64,000 nucleotides of DNA from Streptococcus australis (GTDB lineage Bacteria; Bacillota; Bacilli; Lactobacillales; Streptococcaceae). Location: assembly GCF_015553625.1 (NCBI RefSeq), contig NZ_JADNGY010000007.1:1-64000 (forward strand), given 5' to 3'. Below are positions 53,929 to 63,492 of this stretch, piece by piece; position 1 is the stretch's first letter; each line of letters starts with the position of its first letter. The position numbers and the translations under genes were made by a program. The notes under the pieces were generated by a model. The model saw nothing but the letters and a program-made list of their open reading frames with translations, searched no databases and was not told where the DNA came from.

Positions 53929-54822
53929 ATGGCCTATTACCTAGCGATTGATATCGGTGGGACCAATATCAAATATGGTCTGATTGATGAAGCAGAGAAT
54001 TTGATTGAGTCGCATGAAATGCCGACAGAAGCTGAAAAAGGGGGACCTGGAATTCTAGGGAAAACCAAAGCTTTAGTAGAATCTTACCTCCAAGAAAATA
54101 ATATTCTTGGAGTCTGTATTTCGTCAGCTGGCATGGTTGATCCCGATAAGGGAGAAATCTTTTATGCAGGGCCTCAGATTCCCAATTATGCGGGAACTCA
54201 GTTTAAAAAAGAAATTGAAGATGCCTATCATATTCCCTGCGAAATTGAAAATGACGTCAACTGTGCTGGTTTAGCAGAAGTCATGTCAGGGAATGGCCAG
54301 GGGGCTCAAGTTGCGGTCTGTTTAACAGTCGGCACTGGAATCGGTGGCTGTCTCCTAATCAATGGGGAGATTTTCCATGGCTTTAGCAATTCTGCCTGTG
54401 AAGTCGGTTACCTCCATCTTCAAGATGGCGCCTTCCAAGATTTGGCCTCAACAACAGCTTTAGTTGAATATGTTGCTAAGCAACATGGGGACCCTGTCGA
54501 ACAATGGAGCGGTCGTCGTATTTTCAAGGAAGCGACCCAAGGAAATACTATCTGTATGGCGGGAATCGATCGCATGGTCGACTACCTAGGTAAGGGGCTT
54601 GCCAATATCTGTTATGTTGTCAATCCTCAAGTGGTCATTCTTGGTGGTGGGGTCATGGGACAGGAAGCTATATTGAAACCAAAAATTTCAGTCGCCCTCA
54701 AAGACTCCCTCGTTCCAAGCCTTGCAGACAAAACACAATTGGAGTTTGCGCATCATCAAAATACGGCGGGGATGATAGGAGCTTACTACCATTTCAAGCA
54801 ACAGCAAGCTAGACGCAATTAA
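53929..54822 (+). CDS. nanK: N-acetylmannosamine kinase (ROK family)
   Basis: 297 residues. The ATP loop DIGGTNIKYGLID, catalytic Asp in EIENDVNCAGLAE, and VGTGIGGCLLI are visible. The ROK zinc motif (CxCGxxGC) is absent; instead SACEVGYLHLQDG appears, as in some firmicute kinases. Phosphorylates ManNAc for NanE. GGAAAGGAGAGG precedes the ATG. Last gene of the nan run. Confidence 0.92.
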   Translation: MAYYLAIDIGGTNIKYGLIDEAENLIESHEMPTEAEKGGPGILGKTKALVESYLQENNILGVCISSAGMVDPDKGEIFYAGPQIPNYAGTQFKKEIEDAYHIPCEIENDVNCAGLAEVMSGNGQGAQVAVCLTVGTGIGGCLLINGEIFHGFSNSACEVGYLHLQDGAFQDLASTTALVEYVAKQHGDPVEQWSGRRIFKEATQGNTICMAGIDRMVDYLGKGLANICYVVNPQVVILGGGVMGQEAILKPKISVALKDSLVPSLADKTQLEFAHHQNTAGMIGAYYHFKQQQARRN

Positions 54823-54828
54823 ATCGAA

Positions 54829-55003
54829 AAGGCTGGGACAAAAGTCCCAGCCTTTCAATTTTCTTTGCATTGTAGAGCAAGACGCAGTGGTTGAGTAGGC
54901 TCTACTACGCTGATTTCATCAGCTTTTACAGCCCTACTCAACTGTGCGGAGGTGGGACGATGAAATCGAATTCTAACGAATGACCGATTTCTGTCCCACT
55001 CTC
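54829..55003 (+). repeat. MITE-like intergenic repeat, copy 3
   Basis: About 175 bp, same orientation as copy 1. It begins AAGGCTGGGACAAAAGTCC and ends TCTGTCCCACTCTC. It lies 7 nt after nanK, between convergent nanK and the RpiR gene, so its first hairpin is the likely nanK terminator. Confidence 0.88.
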
Positions 55004-55014
55004 TTTTTGTGGAA

Positions 55015-55058
55015 AAGAAAAACCAGGTGCCGAAGGCAAAAGCCCTTGGCGCCTGGTG
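55015..55058 (-). terminator. terminator of the RpiR-family gene
   Basis: On the minus strand the stem ACCAGGCGCC/GGCACCTGGT is followed by TTTTTC; an inner stem AAGGGC/GCCTT may extend it. It lies just after the stop at 55072. Confidence 0.85.
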
Positions 55059-55071
55059 ATACATATGGAGA

Positions 55072-55911
55072 CTACCGTCTACGTGAATCGTAGCCATTGA
55101 GTTTTTTGTTTTCCCAATAGCTATTGAAAATTTTCTCTTTGCGCTCCCGATCCATTTCAAGAAAGTGAGCGTAGATTAAATCAATCGTGGTTAAGAACGG
55201 AAGGGTCGCCGTAATACGGTCAATATAGGTGCTTCCAGGTAGGGGAGCAACTGGTAAAATTTCCGTAAAGTCATCTTTGATAGCGTCTGGTTGAGCAGTA
55301 AGAAGAACGGTTTTTGCCCCCATTTCTTGAGCATCCAAGAGGCTATGGATAATCGAGCGTGTGGTTCCCGACAGAGAGAAGGCAATGACCAGACAGGATT
55401 TATCCAAGATACTGGTCGTCCATGCAAAGCCGTCTTGATCGGTTAAGGCCTCACAAATAACGCCTAGTCGGAGGAAACGAAGTTTCATCTCAGAAGCCAC
55501 CAATCCTGAGCTTCCTTTTCCAAAGAAGTAGACCCGATCTGCTTGAGTGATTAAGTTAGCGACTTCTTTGATTTGGTCATCTTTTGCTAGGTTTTCTGTA
55601 GCCTGAAGGACATGTTGGTAGCGACGCAAGACATCCTGGGTTAATTCGTCGTGCGGGGATTGTTGTTTTTGAGATTTGGTTTCTTCGTTAAAGTGATAGA
55701 TAAATTCTCGATAGCCTGTGAAGCCACACTTTTGGGAAAAACGGGTCAAAGCAGCTTTTGATACATGCAACAGTTCCGTCACTCTAGACGAGGAAAGAGA
55801 GTGTTGCTGTGCTTCAGGAGATAAAAAATAGCGGGCGATGTCTAACTCTAGCTCCGTCATTTCTTCTTGATGGCTCTTAATAATGCTTCGGAGATCACGA
55901 TCTTGTTTCAC
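55072..55911 (-). CDS. RpiR-family regulator (probable sialic-acid regulator)
   Basis: 279 residues. An N-terminal HTH_6 domain (about 1-75; SSSRVTELLHVSKAALTRFSQKCGF) is followed by a SIS sugar-binding domain (VYFFGKGSSGLVASEMKLRF, ALTDQDGFAW, AFSLSGTTRSI). I place the start at GTG 55911 because AAAGGAGGACC precedes it; the longer ORF to 55968 would use a start with no ribosome site and include that site. Convergent with nanK; in pneumococcus an RpiR-type NanR controls the nan operon. TATACT near 55970 is a likely -10. Confidence 0.88.
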   Translation of the reverse strand: MKQDRDLRSIIKSHQEEMTELELDIARYFLSPEAQQHSLSSSRVTELLHVSKAALTRFSQKCGFTGYREFIYHFNEETKSQKQQSPHDELTQDVLRRYQHVLQATENLAKDDQIKEVANLITQADRVYFFGKGSSGLVASEMKLRFLRLGVICEALTDQDGFAWTTSILDKSCLVIAFSLSGTTRSIIHSLLDAQEMGAKTVLLTAQPDAIKDDFTEILPVAPLPGSTYIDRITATLPFLTTIDLIYAHFLEMDRERKEKIFNSYWENKKLNGYDSRRR

Positions 55912-56036
55912 AGCGGTCCTCCTTTCAACTGAGGTTACACATGGAGAAAATCCTATAATATATTTCACAGTATAACATAAAAAACCGGGATATACAAGGA
56001 GTACGACCAGCGAACGACTGAAAGAAGGAACAGAAT

Positions 56037-56126
56037 CAGCGTCTCTTTTAAATCACCTTTGTTAAAAAAATAACCTCTGGAAACAAAGGAAAGACGCTGA
56101 AAAAAGTTGTTAAAATATGTTATAAT
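56037..56126 (+). promoter_or_regulatory. nested palindrome and promoter of the V-ATPase operon
   Basis: Outer inverted repeat CAGCGTCT/AGACGCTG (56037-56044 / 56092-56099) encloses CCTTTGTT/AACAAAGG (56056-56063 / 56082-56089). It is followed by an extended -10 TGTTATAAT (TATAAT at 56121-56126). The palindrome lies upstream of transcription, so it could be an operator rather than an RNA fold. Confidence 0.6.
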
Positions 56127-56178
56127 TTACACAAGAATTTGTTCCTTCTCGTAAAGGAAGAGGTAAGGAGGTGGAGTG

Positions 56179-56502
56179 ATGGCCAACGCAACTCTAGAAA
56201 TGATGCAAGAGATTGAAATGGCGGCAGAAGCCGTTGTCGCAAGTTACGAAGATCAGGTCCAAGATTTGCGCCAACAGTTAGGTGATCACCTACAGGAGGT
56301 AGCAGCATCCTATGACAAAGAGACCGCAAAGCTAGTAGCAGAGAGGGAAGAGTCCTCGAGAGCGACGATTGCTAGCTTGGAAGCAGACCTTGCAGTGACC
56401 AGCCAGCGCAATGACGAAAAGGTGCAGCAAGCCATGACAAATAAGCGTGCAGCTTTGGTAGATGAAATTGTAGAAAAGGTGGTAGCAACCTATGGCAATT
56501 AG
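56179..56502 (+). CDS. ntpF: V-type ATPase peripheral-stalk subunit (G/H type, NtpF-like)
   Basis: 107 residues, almost entirely coiled coil (EIEMAAEAVVASYEDQVQDLR onward), as expected for the small stalk subunit that pairs with NtpE. ATG 56179 follows AAGGAGGTGGAG; a GTG lies one codon earlier. Overlaps ntpI by 11 nt. Function is inferred from position as first gene and from the coiled coil. Confidence 0.82.
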   Translation: MANATLEMMQEIEMAAEAVVASYEDQVQDLRQQLGDHLQEVAASYDKETAKLVAEREESSRATIASLEADLAVTSQRNDEKVQQAMTNKRAALVDEIVEKVVATYGN

Positions 56503-58441
56503 CCCAATGCAACACCTTTCCTTGGTTTTGCCAACCGATCTAATGGACGAGCTTCTCTTGTCGCTCCAGTCAGAGGAGTCCGTCCAAATCTATGATTTGA
56601 GCGAGAAAGAGGACTGGCAAGTTGCTTTCCAGACGAGTGATGGGGCCAAAGGATCAGCTCAAAGACTGGATGAACTAAGACGTCGGGAAGAGCAGTTAGA
56701 AAAGGCCATTCAGGCCTTGGAGCCTTTTATTCCTCAAAAGAAGGGATTAGAAAAACTAAAAGAAGCTCCCTTATCTTTGTCTTTTCACGATTTAGAGTCC
56801 CATGGGGTCATTCGTGATGAGCAATGTCTCTTACAGTCGGTGCAAAAACAATTGGCTGTCTTAGCAAAGGCACGGGATCGCATCCAGCTAGCCCAAGAAG
56901 AGCTTGCCTCTTTAGAAAAATGGGTTGACTTGTCAATGACACCTGACCAGCTCAAGCGTTTCCGCTATGTTCGTGGCTTAATCGGCACCATTCCCAATAG
57001 TGAACAGGATCAGGCGCGTCAAGCCTTGCTAGCGCACCCAGATGTAGAGGTTGATGTAGTTTTCAGCTCGGAAACAGAGCATGGAGTCGTTATCCTGTAC
57101 AAGTCTGGTGACTTAGCGGATCTTCAAGATACGCTGACCAGTTCACATTTCAAAGAGTTTGACTACCAAGGAGAGACCCTGCCGAAAGAACGTTTGGAGC
57201 AACTCAAGAGAGAGATCAAAGAACAAGGTGCTGTTGAAGCGGCTACTTTGGAAAGGCTTAGCCAAGCCAAGGAAGATCTCAACCAACTCAAGTACCAACT
57301 CGATTATGTCTTGAGTCTAGGAGCTCGGGAAGAGGCTAAAGGCTCTCTGGCCAGTACAGCCCATCTAGTCGCATTAGAAGGATGGATTGAGAGCTCTCAA
57401 CTCAAAGCTTTAAAGGCCAAACTTCAAAAGGAATTTGGGAACCAAGTCGTCTTGCAGACGCGAGAGGTTACTCAAGAAGAATGGGATCAGGTGCCAATCA
57501 AACTGAAAAACAATGCCTTGGTGGAGCCCTTCGAGTTAGTGACGGAAATGTATGCTCTGCCCAAGTATTACGAGAAAGATCCGACCCCAATCGTCTCTCT
57601 CTTCTACTTTGTTTTCTTCGGCATGATGGTAGCAGATATCGGCTATGGTCTCTTGTTGACATTGGCAACTGGCTTTGCTCTAAAAGCTTTCCAGCTTCAG
57701 CCGAGCGCAGCAAAAAACCTTCGATTTTTCTGCCTCTTAGGAATCTCGGTAGCCCTTTGGGGAGTCGTCTACGGTTCCTTCTTCGGCTTTGAGATGCCCT
57801 TTGCTTTGATCAGTACGACGACCAATGCCATGGCTATCTTGATCCTATCGGTTGTCTTTGGTTTCATCACCGTTTTGGTTGGTCTCTTCCTAGGTGGAAT
57901 GAAAAACGTTCGCCTGAAAGACTATACGGAAGCCTACAACGCAGGCTTTGCCTGGGTCTTGATCTTGTTAGGCTTGATGCTCTTAGCAGTCGGAAACATC
58001 CTACCAGGTTTATCCTATCTAGTCCCCATTGGCCAGTGGCTAGCCATTCTCAATGCGATTGGCATTTTGGTCGTGTCCATTGTCAGTGCCAAGAAATTAT
58101 CAGGACTTGCAGCAGGTCTCTTTAATCTTTACAACGTCAGTGGCTATGTCGGAGACTTGGTCAGCTTTACTCGTTTGATGGCGCTTGGTTTATCAGGGGC
58201 CAGCATCGGTTCAGCCTTTAACCTGATTGTCAATCTCTTCCCAACCCTGGGACGATTCACCGTCGGCCTTGTCCTCTTTGTCCTCCTCCATGCCATCAAC
58301 ATGTTTCTGTCCTTTTTATCAGGCTATGTGCATGGAGCGCGTTTGATCTTTGTCGAGTTCTTTGGCAAGTTCTACGAGGGTGGTGGCAAGCCCTTCCGAC
58401 CTCTAAAACCGTCGGAACGCTATGTCAAAACAAAAAAATAA
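56492..58441 (+). CDS. ntpI: V-type ATPase subunit I (a), membrane
   Basis: 649 residues. The N-terminal cytoplasmic part (about 1-340) is rich in coiled coil. The C-terminal part has about seven membrane helices, including FFGMMVADIGYGLL and the region FTRLMALGLSGASIG with the key Arg for ion passage. Forms the stator half of the ion channel against NtpK. Confidence 0.95.
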   Translation: MAISPMQHLSLVLPTDLMDELLLSLQSEESVQIYDLSEKEDWQVAFQTSDGAKGSAQRLDELRRREEQLEKAIQALEPFIPQKKGLEKLKEAPLSLSFHDLESHGVIRDEQCLLQSVQKQLAVLAKARDRIQLAQEELASLEKWVDLSMTPDQLKRFRYVRGLIGTIPNSEQDQARQALLAHPDVEVDVVFSSETEHGVVILYKSGDLADLQDTLTSSHFKEFDYQGETLPKERLEQLKREIKEQGAVEAATLERLSQAKEDLNQLKYQLDYVLSLGAREEAKGSLASTAHLVALEGWIESSQLKALKAKLQKEFGNQVVLQTREVTQEEWDQVPIKLKNNALVEPFELVTEMYALPKYYEKDPTPIVSLFYFVFFGMMVADIGYGLLLTLATGFALKAFQLQPSAAKNLRFFCLLGISVALWGVVYGSFFGFEMPFALISTTTNAMAILILSVVFGFITVLVGLFLGGMKNVRLKDYTEAYNAGFAWVLILLGLMLLAVGNILPGLSYLVPIGQWLAILNAIGILVVSIVSAKKLSGLAAGLFNLYNVSGYVGDLVSFTRLMALGLSGASIGSAFNLIVNLFPTLGRFTVGLVLFVLLHAINMFLSFLSGYVHGARLIFVEFFGKFYEGGGKPFRPLKPSERYVKTKK

Positions 58442-58449
58442 TTCAGTAA

Positions 58450-58962
<513 letters not shown>

Positions 58963-59047
58963 TCTAGACACACCTCAGTCAAAGAAGAGGAATGTTCTCT
59001 TCGTCTATTATCGGTGGCGAAGAACTCCAAAGGAGGAAATAAAAACA

Positions 59048-59638
59048 ATGACGGATTATTCCCAATTAAAGGATTCCATCCTTGAACAGGCCCATGAAAA
59101 AGGCCGGAAATTAGTGGCAGAAGCGACGGCCAAGGTTCAAGCAGAGTCCCAGTTGCAGGAAGCTCGTTTGGTAGAAGAAAAGTTACACCAACGGGCGGTT
59201 CAATTGCAGACCATTGAGCGCCGCTTGCAACGTGAAAGCCAACAAATCGAAAATCAAAAGCGCCAATCGACATTGGTCACCAAGCAACGGGTCTTAAAAG
59301 AGTTGTTTGCGGATGCCTACCAGAAAATGGCGACTTGGTCACGCCAAGAAGAGCTCGCATTTCTGCATCGCATTCTTCCTCGCTATGCAGATCAAGCAAT
59401 GGTCTTAACGTTTGGTGCTGTGACGGCAGAAAAATTGACAGATCAAGATCGTCAGGATTTGATAGAGGCCTATCCACAGTTTCAATTAGTGAAAGAAACA
59501 CTTGCCCAAGAGGCTGGTTTTGTCCTTTCCTTTGGCAAAGTGGATGCCAGCTACCTCTACCGTGATTTGGTTGATGCTGTACGGGAGGAGCAAAGCTTCC
59601 ATATGGCAGCTAGCATTTTTAAAGAAGAGAAAAACTAG
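59048..59638 (+). CDS. ntpE: V-type ATPase subunit E (peripheral stalk)
   Basis: 196 residues. N-terminal long helix (ILEQAHEKGRKLVAEATAKVQ) and C-terminal globular part ending DLVDAVREEQSFHMAASIF. Pairs with the first-gene stalk subunit. AAAGGAGG precedes the ATG. Confidence 0.92.
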   Translation: MTDYSQLKDSILEQAHEKGRKLVAEATAKVQAESQLQEARLVEEKLHQRAVQLQTIERRLQRESQQIENQKRQSTLVTKQRVLKELFADAYQKMATWSRQEELAFLHRILPRYADQAMVLTFGAVTAEKLTDQDRQDLIEAYPQFQLVKETLAQEAGFVLSFGKVDASYLYRDLVDAVREEQSFHMAASIFKEEKN

Positions 59639-59646
59639 GAGGGGCT

Positions 59647-60657
59647 ATGAGTGAACGGACGTATTCTCAAGTAAATACCGGGATTAGTGTACGTGAAGCT
59701 AGTTTTTTGAGCCCGGCTCAGTTTGATGCCCTTCTGAATAGCTCCGATGCAGAAGCGCGTGCTAATCTCTTGCAAGGGACGGCCTATGCCTTGGAGGCAG
59801 ATCAACTGCGTCAAGTCCAAGTGATCGAGCAAGCCTTGATGAAGCACCTTCTAGCAGAGTACGATTGGGCTTATCAGGTAGCTCCGAACCCTGCGGTAGT
59901 CGACCTCTTTGCCCTCAAGTACACCTATCACAATCTCAAGGTCTTCTTGAAAGAGCGAGCAACGGGGCGGGATTTGAACTTCCTATTATTGGATGCAGGT
60001 CCCTATTCCTTAGCAGTTCTTGAACAAGTAGCCAAGACCTTTTCTTCAGAGAACTGCCCAGAGTTTATGGCTCAAGAAGTCGCAGCAACCTGGCAGGAAT
60101 ATGTCGACTATCAGGATATTCGGGTTCTGGAGATCGGCATGGATCTGGCTTACTTTGATCATCTCAAATGCTTGGCGAAAGATCTGGACCATCCACTTTT
60201 AAAATCCTTGGTCACCTTGACCATTGATTGTTACAATGTCATCACAGTTGAACGAGCCCTCAGTTTGAAAAAGCCGAACAGCTTTATGAAGCAACTCTTG
60301 TCCGATGCAGGGACCTTCTCAGCAAGAGAAGTCATCCAGTGCGTCGAGCAGGGCAACCTCATCAGTTGGTTCCAACAAGTCAATCCCTTGCCTTATGATG
60401 TGGAATTGACACAGTATGAGGAGCAGATGCGAGCAGGCAGAGTAACTGCTGAGACAGTGGAATACCTGGAGCATGTGCTTAAGTACCGAATATTGGAACA
60501 AGCTTCATTTGAGATAGACGGGCCCTTACCTTTAGCTCGCTATCTCTTTGGAAAAGAGCTGGAGGTGAAGAACCTTCGTTTGGTCTTGACGGGTCTGGAT
60601 AATCAGCTCCCGATTGACAAAATAAAAGAAAGGATGAGACCAATCTATGGCCAGTAA
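59647..60657 (+). CDS. ntpC: V-type ATPase subunit C (d), central stalk
   Basis: 336 residues, helical; residues such as YTYHNLKVFLKERATG and KELEVKNLRLVLTGLDN near the end are typical of the d/C subunit that links the rotor ring to the central stalk. AGGAGGGG precedes the ATG. Overlaps ntpG by 11 nt. Confidence 0.93.
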   Translation: MSERTYSQVNTGISVREASFLSPAQFDALLNSSDAEARANLLQGTAYALEADQLRQVQVIEQALMKHLLAEYDWAYQVAPNPAVVDLFALKYTYHNLKVFLKERATGRDLNFLLLDAGPYSLAVLEQVAKTFSSENCPEFMAQEVAATWQEYVDYQDIRVLEIGMDLAYFDHLKCLAKDLDHPLLKSLVTLTIDCYNVITVERALSLKKPNSFMKQLLSDAGTFSAREVIQCVEQGNLISWFQQVNPLPYDVELTQYEEQMRAGRVTAETVEYLEHVLKYRILEQASFEIDGPLPLARYLFGKELEVKNLRLVLTGLDNQLPIDKIKERMRPIYGQ

Positions 60658-60967
60658 AACGCAAAAAATTGCCGTTGTGGGAAACCGTGATGCCATCCTT
60701 CCTTTTCAAATGATTGGCTTTCAGACCTTTCCCGTAGCAGAGGCTCAGGAAACCATCAATACCTTACGTCACTTGAGCCAAGAAGATTTTGGCATCATCT
60801 ATCTGACGGAGGATATGGCTCAGGAAATCCCAGATACCATTGCCCACTATGATCGCCAAGTAACCCCAGCCGTCATCTTGATCCCTACTCATAAGGGAAC
60901 GACTGGACTGGGACGGCAGCGAATTCGAGACAATGTCGAAAAAGCAGTTGGACAGGATATTTTATGA
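60647..60967 (+). CDS. ntpG: V-type ATPase subunit G (F), central stalk
   Basis: 106 residues, Rossmann-like. IAVVGNRDAILPFQMIGF and FGIIYLTEDMA are the family motifs. Part of the rotor with NtpD, whose gene must lie after ntpB outside the window. Overlaps the GNAT gene by 4 nt. Confidence 0.94.
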   Translation: MASKTQKIAVVGNRDAILPFQMIGFQTFPVAEAQETINTLRHLSQEDFGIIYLTEDMAQEIPDTIAHYDRQVTPAVILIPTHKGTTGLGRQRIRDNVEKAVGQDIL

Positions 60968-61668
60968 GAACAAATGAATTTGGCCAAGCGATTGGCGATG
61001 CACTGCCTGATTTTACACCAGGGCGTCTGCCAGCTATTGAGCGGATCGAGGGTCGCTATACTGTGATCGAACGCCTCTCAAAAGAAAAACATGGAGCAGA
61101 TCTTTATCAGGTCTACGGGCCGGACTCTCCAGCAGCGATGTGGACCTTTCTGTTCAAAGATCCTGCCCGCAATGAAGAGGAGTGGGACCGCTTATTGGAT
61201 GATCTCATGACAGATCAAGGTCGCTTTTACTATGCGATTGTAGACAAAGATTCAGGCAAGGCTTTGGGGACTTTCTCTCTGATGCGGATCGATCAAGCTA
61301 ACCGAGTGATAGAAGTCGGAGCAGTGACCTACTCACCAGCGCTCCAAAGAACACGCATGGCTACAGAAGCCCAGTATCTCTTAGCGCGCTACGTGTTTGA
61401 AGATTTAGGCTACCGCCGCTATGAGTGGAAATGCGATGCCCTAAACCAAGCATCTCGCAAAGCAGCTGAGCGCTTAGGATTCACCTATGAAGGCTGTTTC
61501 CGTCAGGCTGTTGTTTATAAAGGTCGGACCCGTGATACAGACTGGTTGTCTGTCATTGACCAAGAATGGCCAGCTATCAAACAGCGCTTCGAAGCCTGGT
61601 TGGATCCAAGCAATTTCGATGCCAATGGCCAACAAAAGCAATCTCTAAGAGAGATAGCGCAAAAGTAA
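60964..61668 (+). CDS. GNAT-family acetyltransferase inserted in the V-ATPase operon
   Basis: 234 residues, RimJ/RimL type: WTFLFKDPARNEEEWDRLL, GTFSLMRIDQANRVIEVGAV, and WKCDALNQASRKAAERLGF, which is the acetyl-CoA region. It begins ATGA-coupled to ntpG and is followed after 33 nt by ntpA. No ATPase role is known for it. Its composition is like its neighbours, so the insertion is not recent. It may modify a protein or small molecule unrelated to the pump. Confidence 0.9.
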   Translation: MRTNEFGQAIGDALPDFTPGRLPAIERIEGRYTVIERLSKEKHGADLYQVYGPDSPAAMWTFLFKDPARNEEEWDRLLDDLMTDQGRFYYAIVDKDSGKALGTFSLMRIDQANRVIEVGAVTYSPALQRTRMATEAQYLLARYVFEDLGYRRYEWKCDALNQASRKAAERLGFTYEGCFRQAVVYKGRTRDTDWLSVIDQEWPAIKQRFEAWLDPSNFDANGQQKQSLREIAQK

Positions 61669-61701
61669 AACAAAGAAACAAAGGATTCCCAGGAGGAATA
61701 C

Positions 61702-63492
61702 ATGACTCAAGGAAAAATTATTAAAGTTTCCGGTCCCTTGGTGGTCGCATCAGGGATGCAGGAGGCCAATATCCAAGACATTTGCCGGGTCGGCGATCTT
61801 GGTTTGATTGGCGAAATTATTGAGATGCGGCGTGACGAAGCCTCTATCCAAGTATATGAAGAAACGTCTGGAGTCGGTCCAGGAGAACCAGTGGTAACAA
61901 CCGGAGCTCCCCTCTCTGTCGAGTTGGGACCAGGCTTGATTTCTCAGATGTTTGACGGGATCCAACGCCCCTTGGAACGCTTCCAAGAAGTCACCGCCAG
62001 TGACTTCTTGGTTCGTGGGGTGCAAGTTCCAAATCTAGACCGTGACACCAAATGGACCTTCGAGCCAAGTGTGGCAGAAGGAACAGAGGTAGTTGCCGGA
62101 GACATCGTCGGTACCGTTCAAGAGACCAATATGGTGGAACACCGCATTATGGTGCCCTTCGGTGTCAGTGGACGTGTGACCAAGATCGCAGCAGGTTCTT
62201 ACACAGTGGAAGAGCCAGTTTATGAGATCGAGCAGGCAGATGGTAGCCTCTTTACTGGAACCTTGATGCAAAAATGGCCGGTTCGTCGAGGCCGTCCCTT
62301 TGCACAAAAACTGATTCCAGTAGAGCCTTTGGTTACAGGCCAACGGGTTATTGATACCTTCTTCCCAGTGACTAAAGGTGGAGCTGCAGCTGTTCCTGGT
62401 CCTTTCGGAGCTGGGAAAACAGTTGTGCAACACCAGGTGGCCAAGTTTGCCAATGTAGACATCGTAATTTACGTGGGTTGTGGGGAACGTGGAAATGAAA
62501 TGACGGACGTTCTAAATGAATTTCCTGAATTGATCGATCCAACGACCGGTCAATCCATTATGCAACGGACGGTTCTGATCGCTAATACTTCGAACATGCC
62601 GGTAGCGGCGCGTGAAGCTTCCATCTACACAGGGATTACCATTGCCGAATACTTCCGTGACATGGGCTATTCCGTTGCCATCATGGCGGACTCTACTTCG
62701 CGTTGGGCAGAAGCTCTCCGTGAAATGTCTGGTCGTCTAGAAGAAATGCCAGGGGATGAAGGATACCCAGCCTATCTTGGTAGCCGGATTGCTGAATATT
62801 ACGAGCGTGCAGGTCGGGTTAAGACACTCGGAACTACTGCGCGTGAAGGTTCGATTACCGCCATCGGTGCCGTTTCCCCTCCAGGTGGAGACATTTCAGA
62901 GCCGGTGACCCAAAATACCCTGCGGATCGTCAAGGTCTTCTGGGGACTAGATGCTCAGTTGGCGCAACGCCGCCACTTCCCAGCCATTAACTGGTTGAGT
63001 TCTTATTCCCTTTACCAAGATGAAGTGGGCCAATATATTGATCAGCATGAACAGATTAGCTGGGCAGAAAAAGTGACCCGCGCTATGAACCTGCTTCAAA
63101 AAGAGAGTGAATTGCAAGAAATCGTCCGCTTGGTTGGTCTGGATTCCCTGTCTGAAAAAGACCGCTTGACCATGAATGCGGCCAAGATGATCCGTGAAGA
63201 CTACCTGCAACAAAATGCCTTTGATGAGGTCGATACCTATACCTCCTTCAGCAAGCAGGTGGCCTTGTTGACCAACATTTTGGCCTTTGACCAAGAAAGT
63301 CAAAAAGCACTAGAATTAGGAGCTTACTTCACAGAAATCATGGAAGGAACTGTAGACCTTCGGGACCGCATTGCCCGGAGCAAGTTCATCCATGAGGACC
63401 AGTTGGCAGCCATTCAAGCCCTGAAAGAAGAAATCGTAGAAACCCTACACCAAATCGTCGCAAAAGGAGGAGTAGACAATGAGCGTGATTAA
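61702..63492 (+). CDS. ntpA: V-type ATPase catalytic subunit A
   Basis: 596 residues. The Walker A loop is [13 protein letters not shown] non-homologous region near 110-200, the arginine-finger partner region, and [27 protein letters not shown] identify subunit A. Hydrolyses or makes ATP in the A3B3 head. AGGAGG precedes the ATG. Overlaps ntpB by 14 nt. Confidence 0.97.
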   Translation: MTQGKIIKVSGPLVVASGMQEANIQDICRVGDLGLIGEIIEMRRDEASIQVYEETSGVGPGEPVVTTGAPLSVELGPGLISQMFDGIQRPLERFQEVTASDFLVRGVQVPNLDRDTKWTFEPSVAEGTEVVAGDIVGTVQETNMVEHRIMVPFGVSGRVTKIAAGSYTVEEPVYEIEQADGSLFTGTLMQKWPVRRGRPFAQKLIPVEPLVTGQRVIDTFFPVTKGGAAAVPGPFGAGKTVVQHQVAKFANVDIVIYVGCGERGNEMTDVLNEFPELIDPTTGQSIMQRTVLIANTSNMPVAAREASIYTGITIAEYFRDMGYSVAIMADSTSRWAEALREMSGRLEEMPGDEGYPAYLGSRIAEYYERAGRVKTLGTTAREGSITAIGAVSPPGGDISEPVTQNTLRIVKVFWGLDAQLAQRRHFPAINWLSSYSLYQDEVGQYIDQHEQISWAEKVTRAMNLLQKESELQEIVRLVGLDSLSEKDRLTMNAAKMIREDYLQQNAFDEVDTYTSFSKQVALLTNILAFDQESQKALELGAYFTEIMEGTVDLRDRIARSKFIHEDQLAAIQALKEEIVETLHQIVAKGGVDNERD

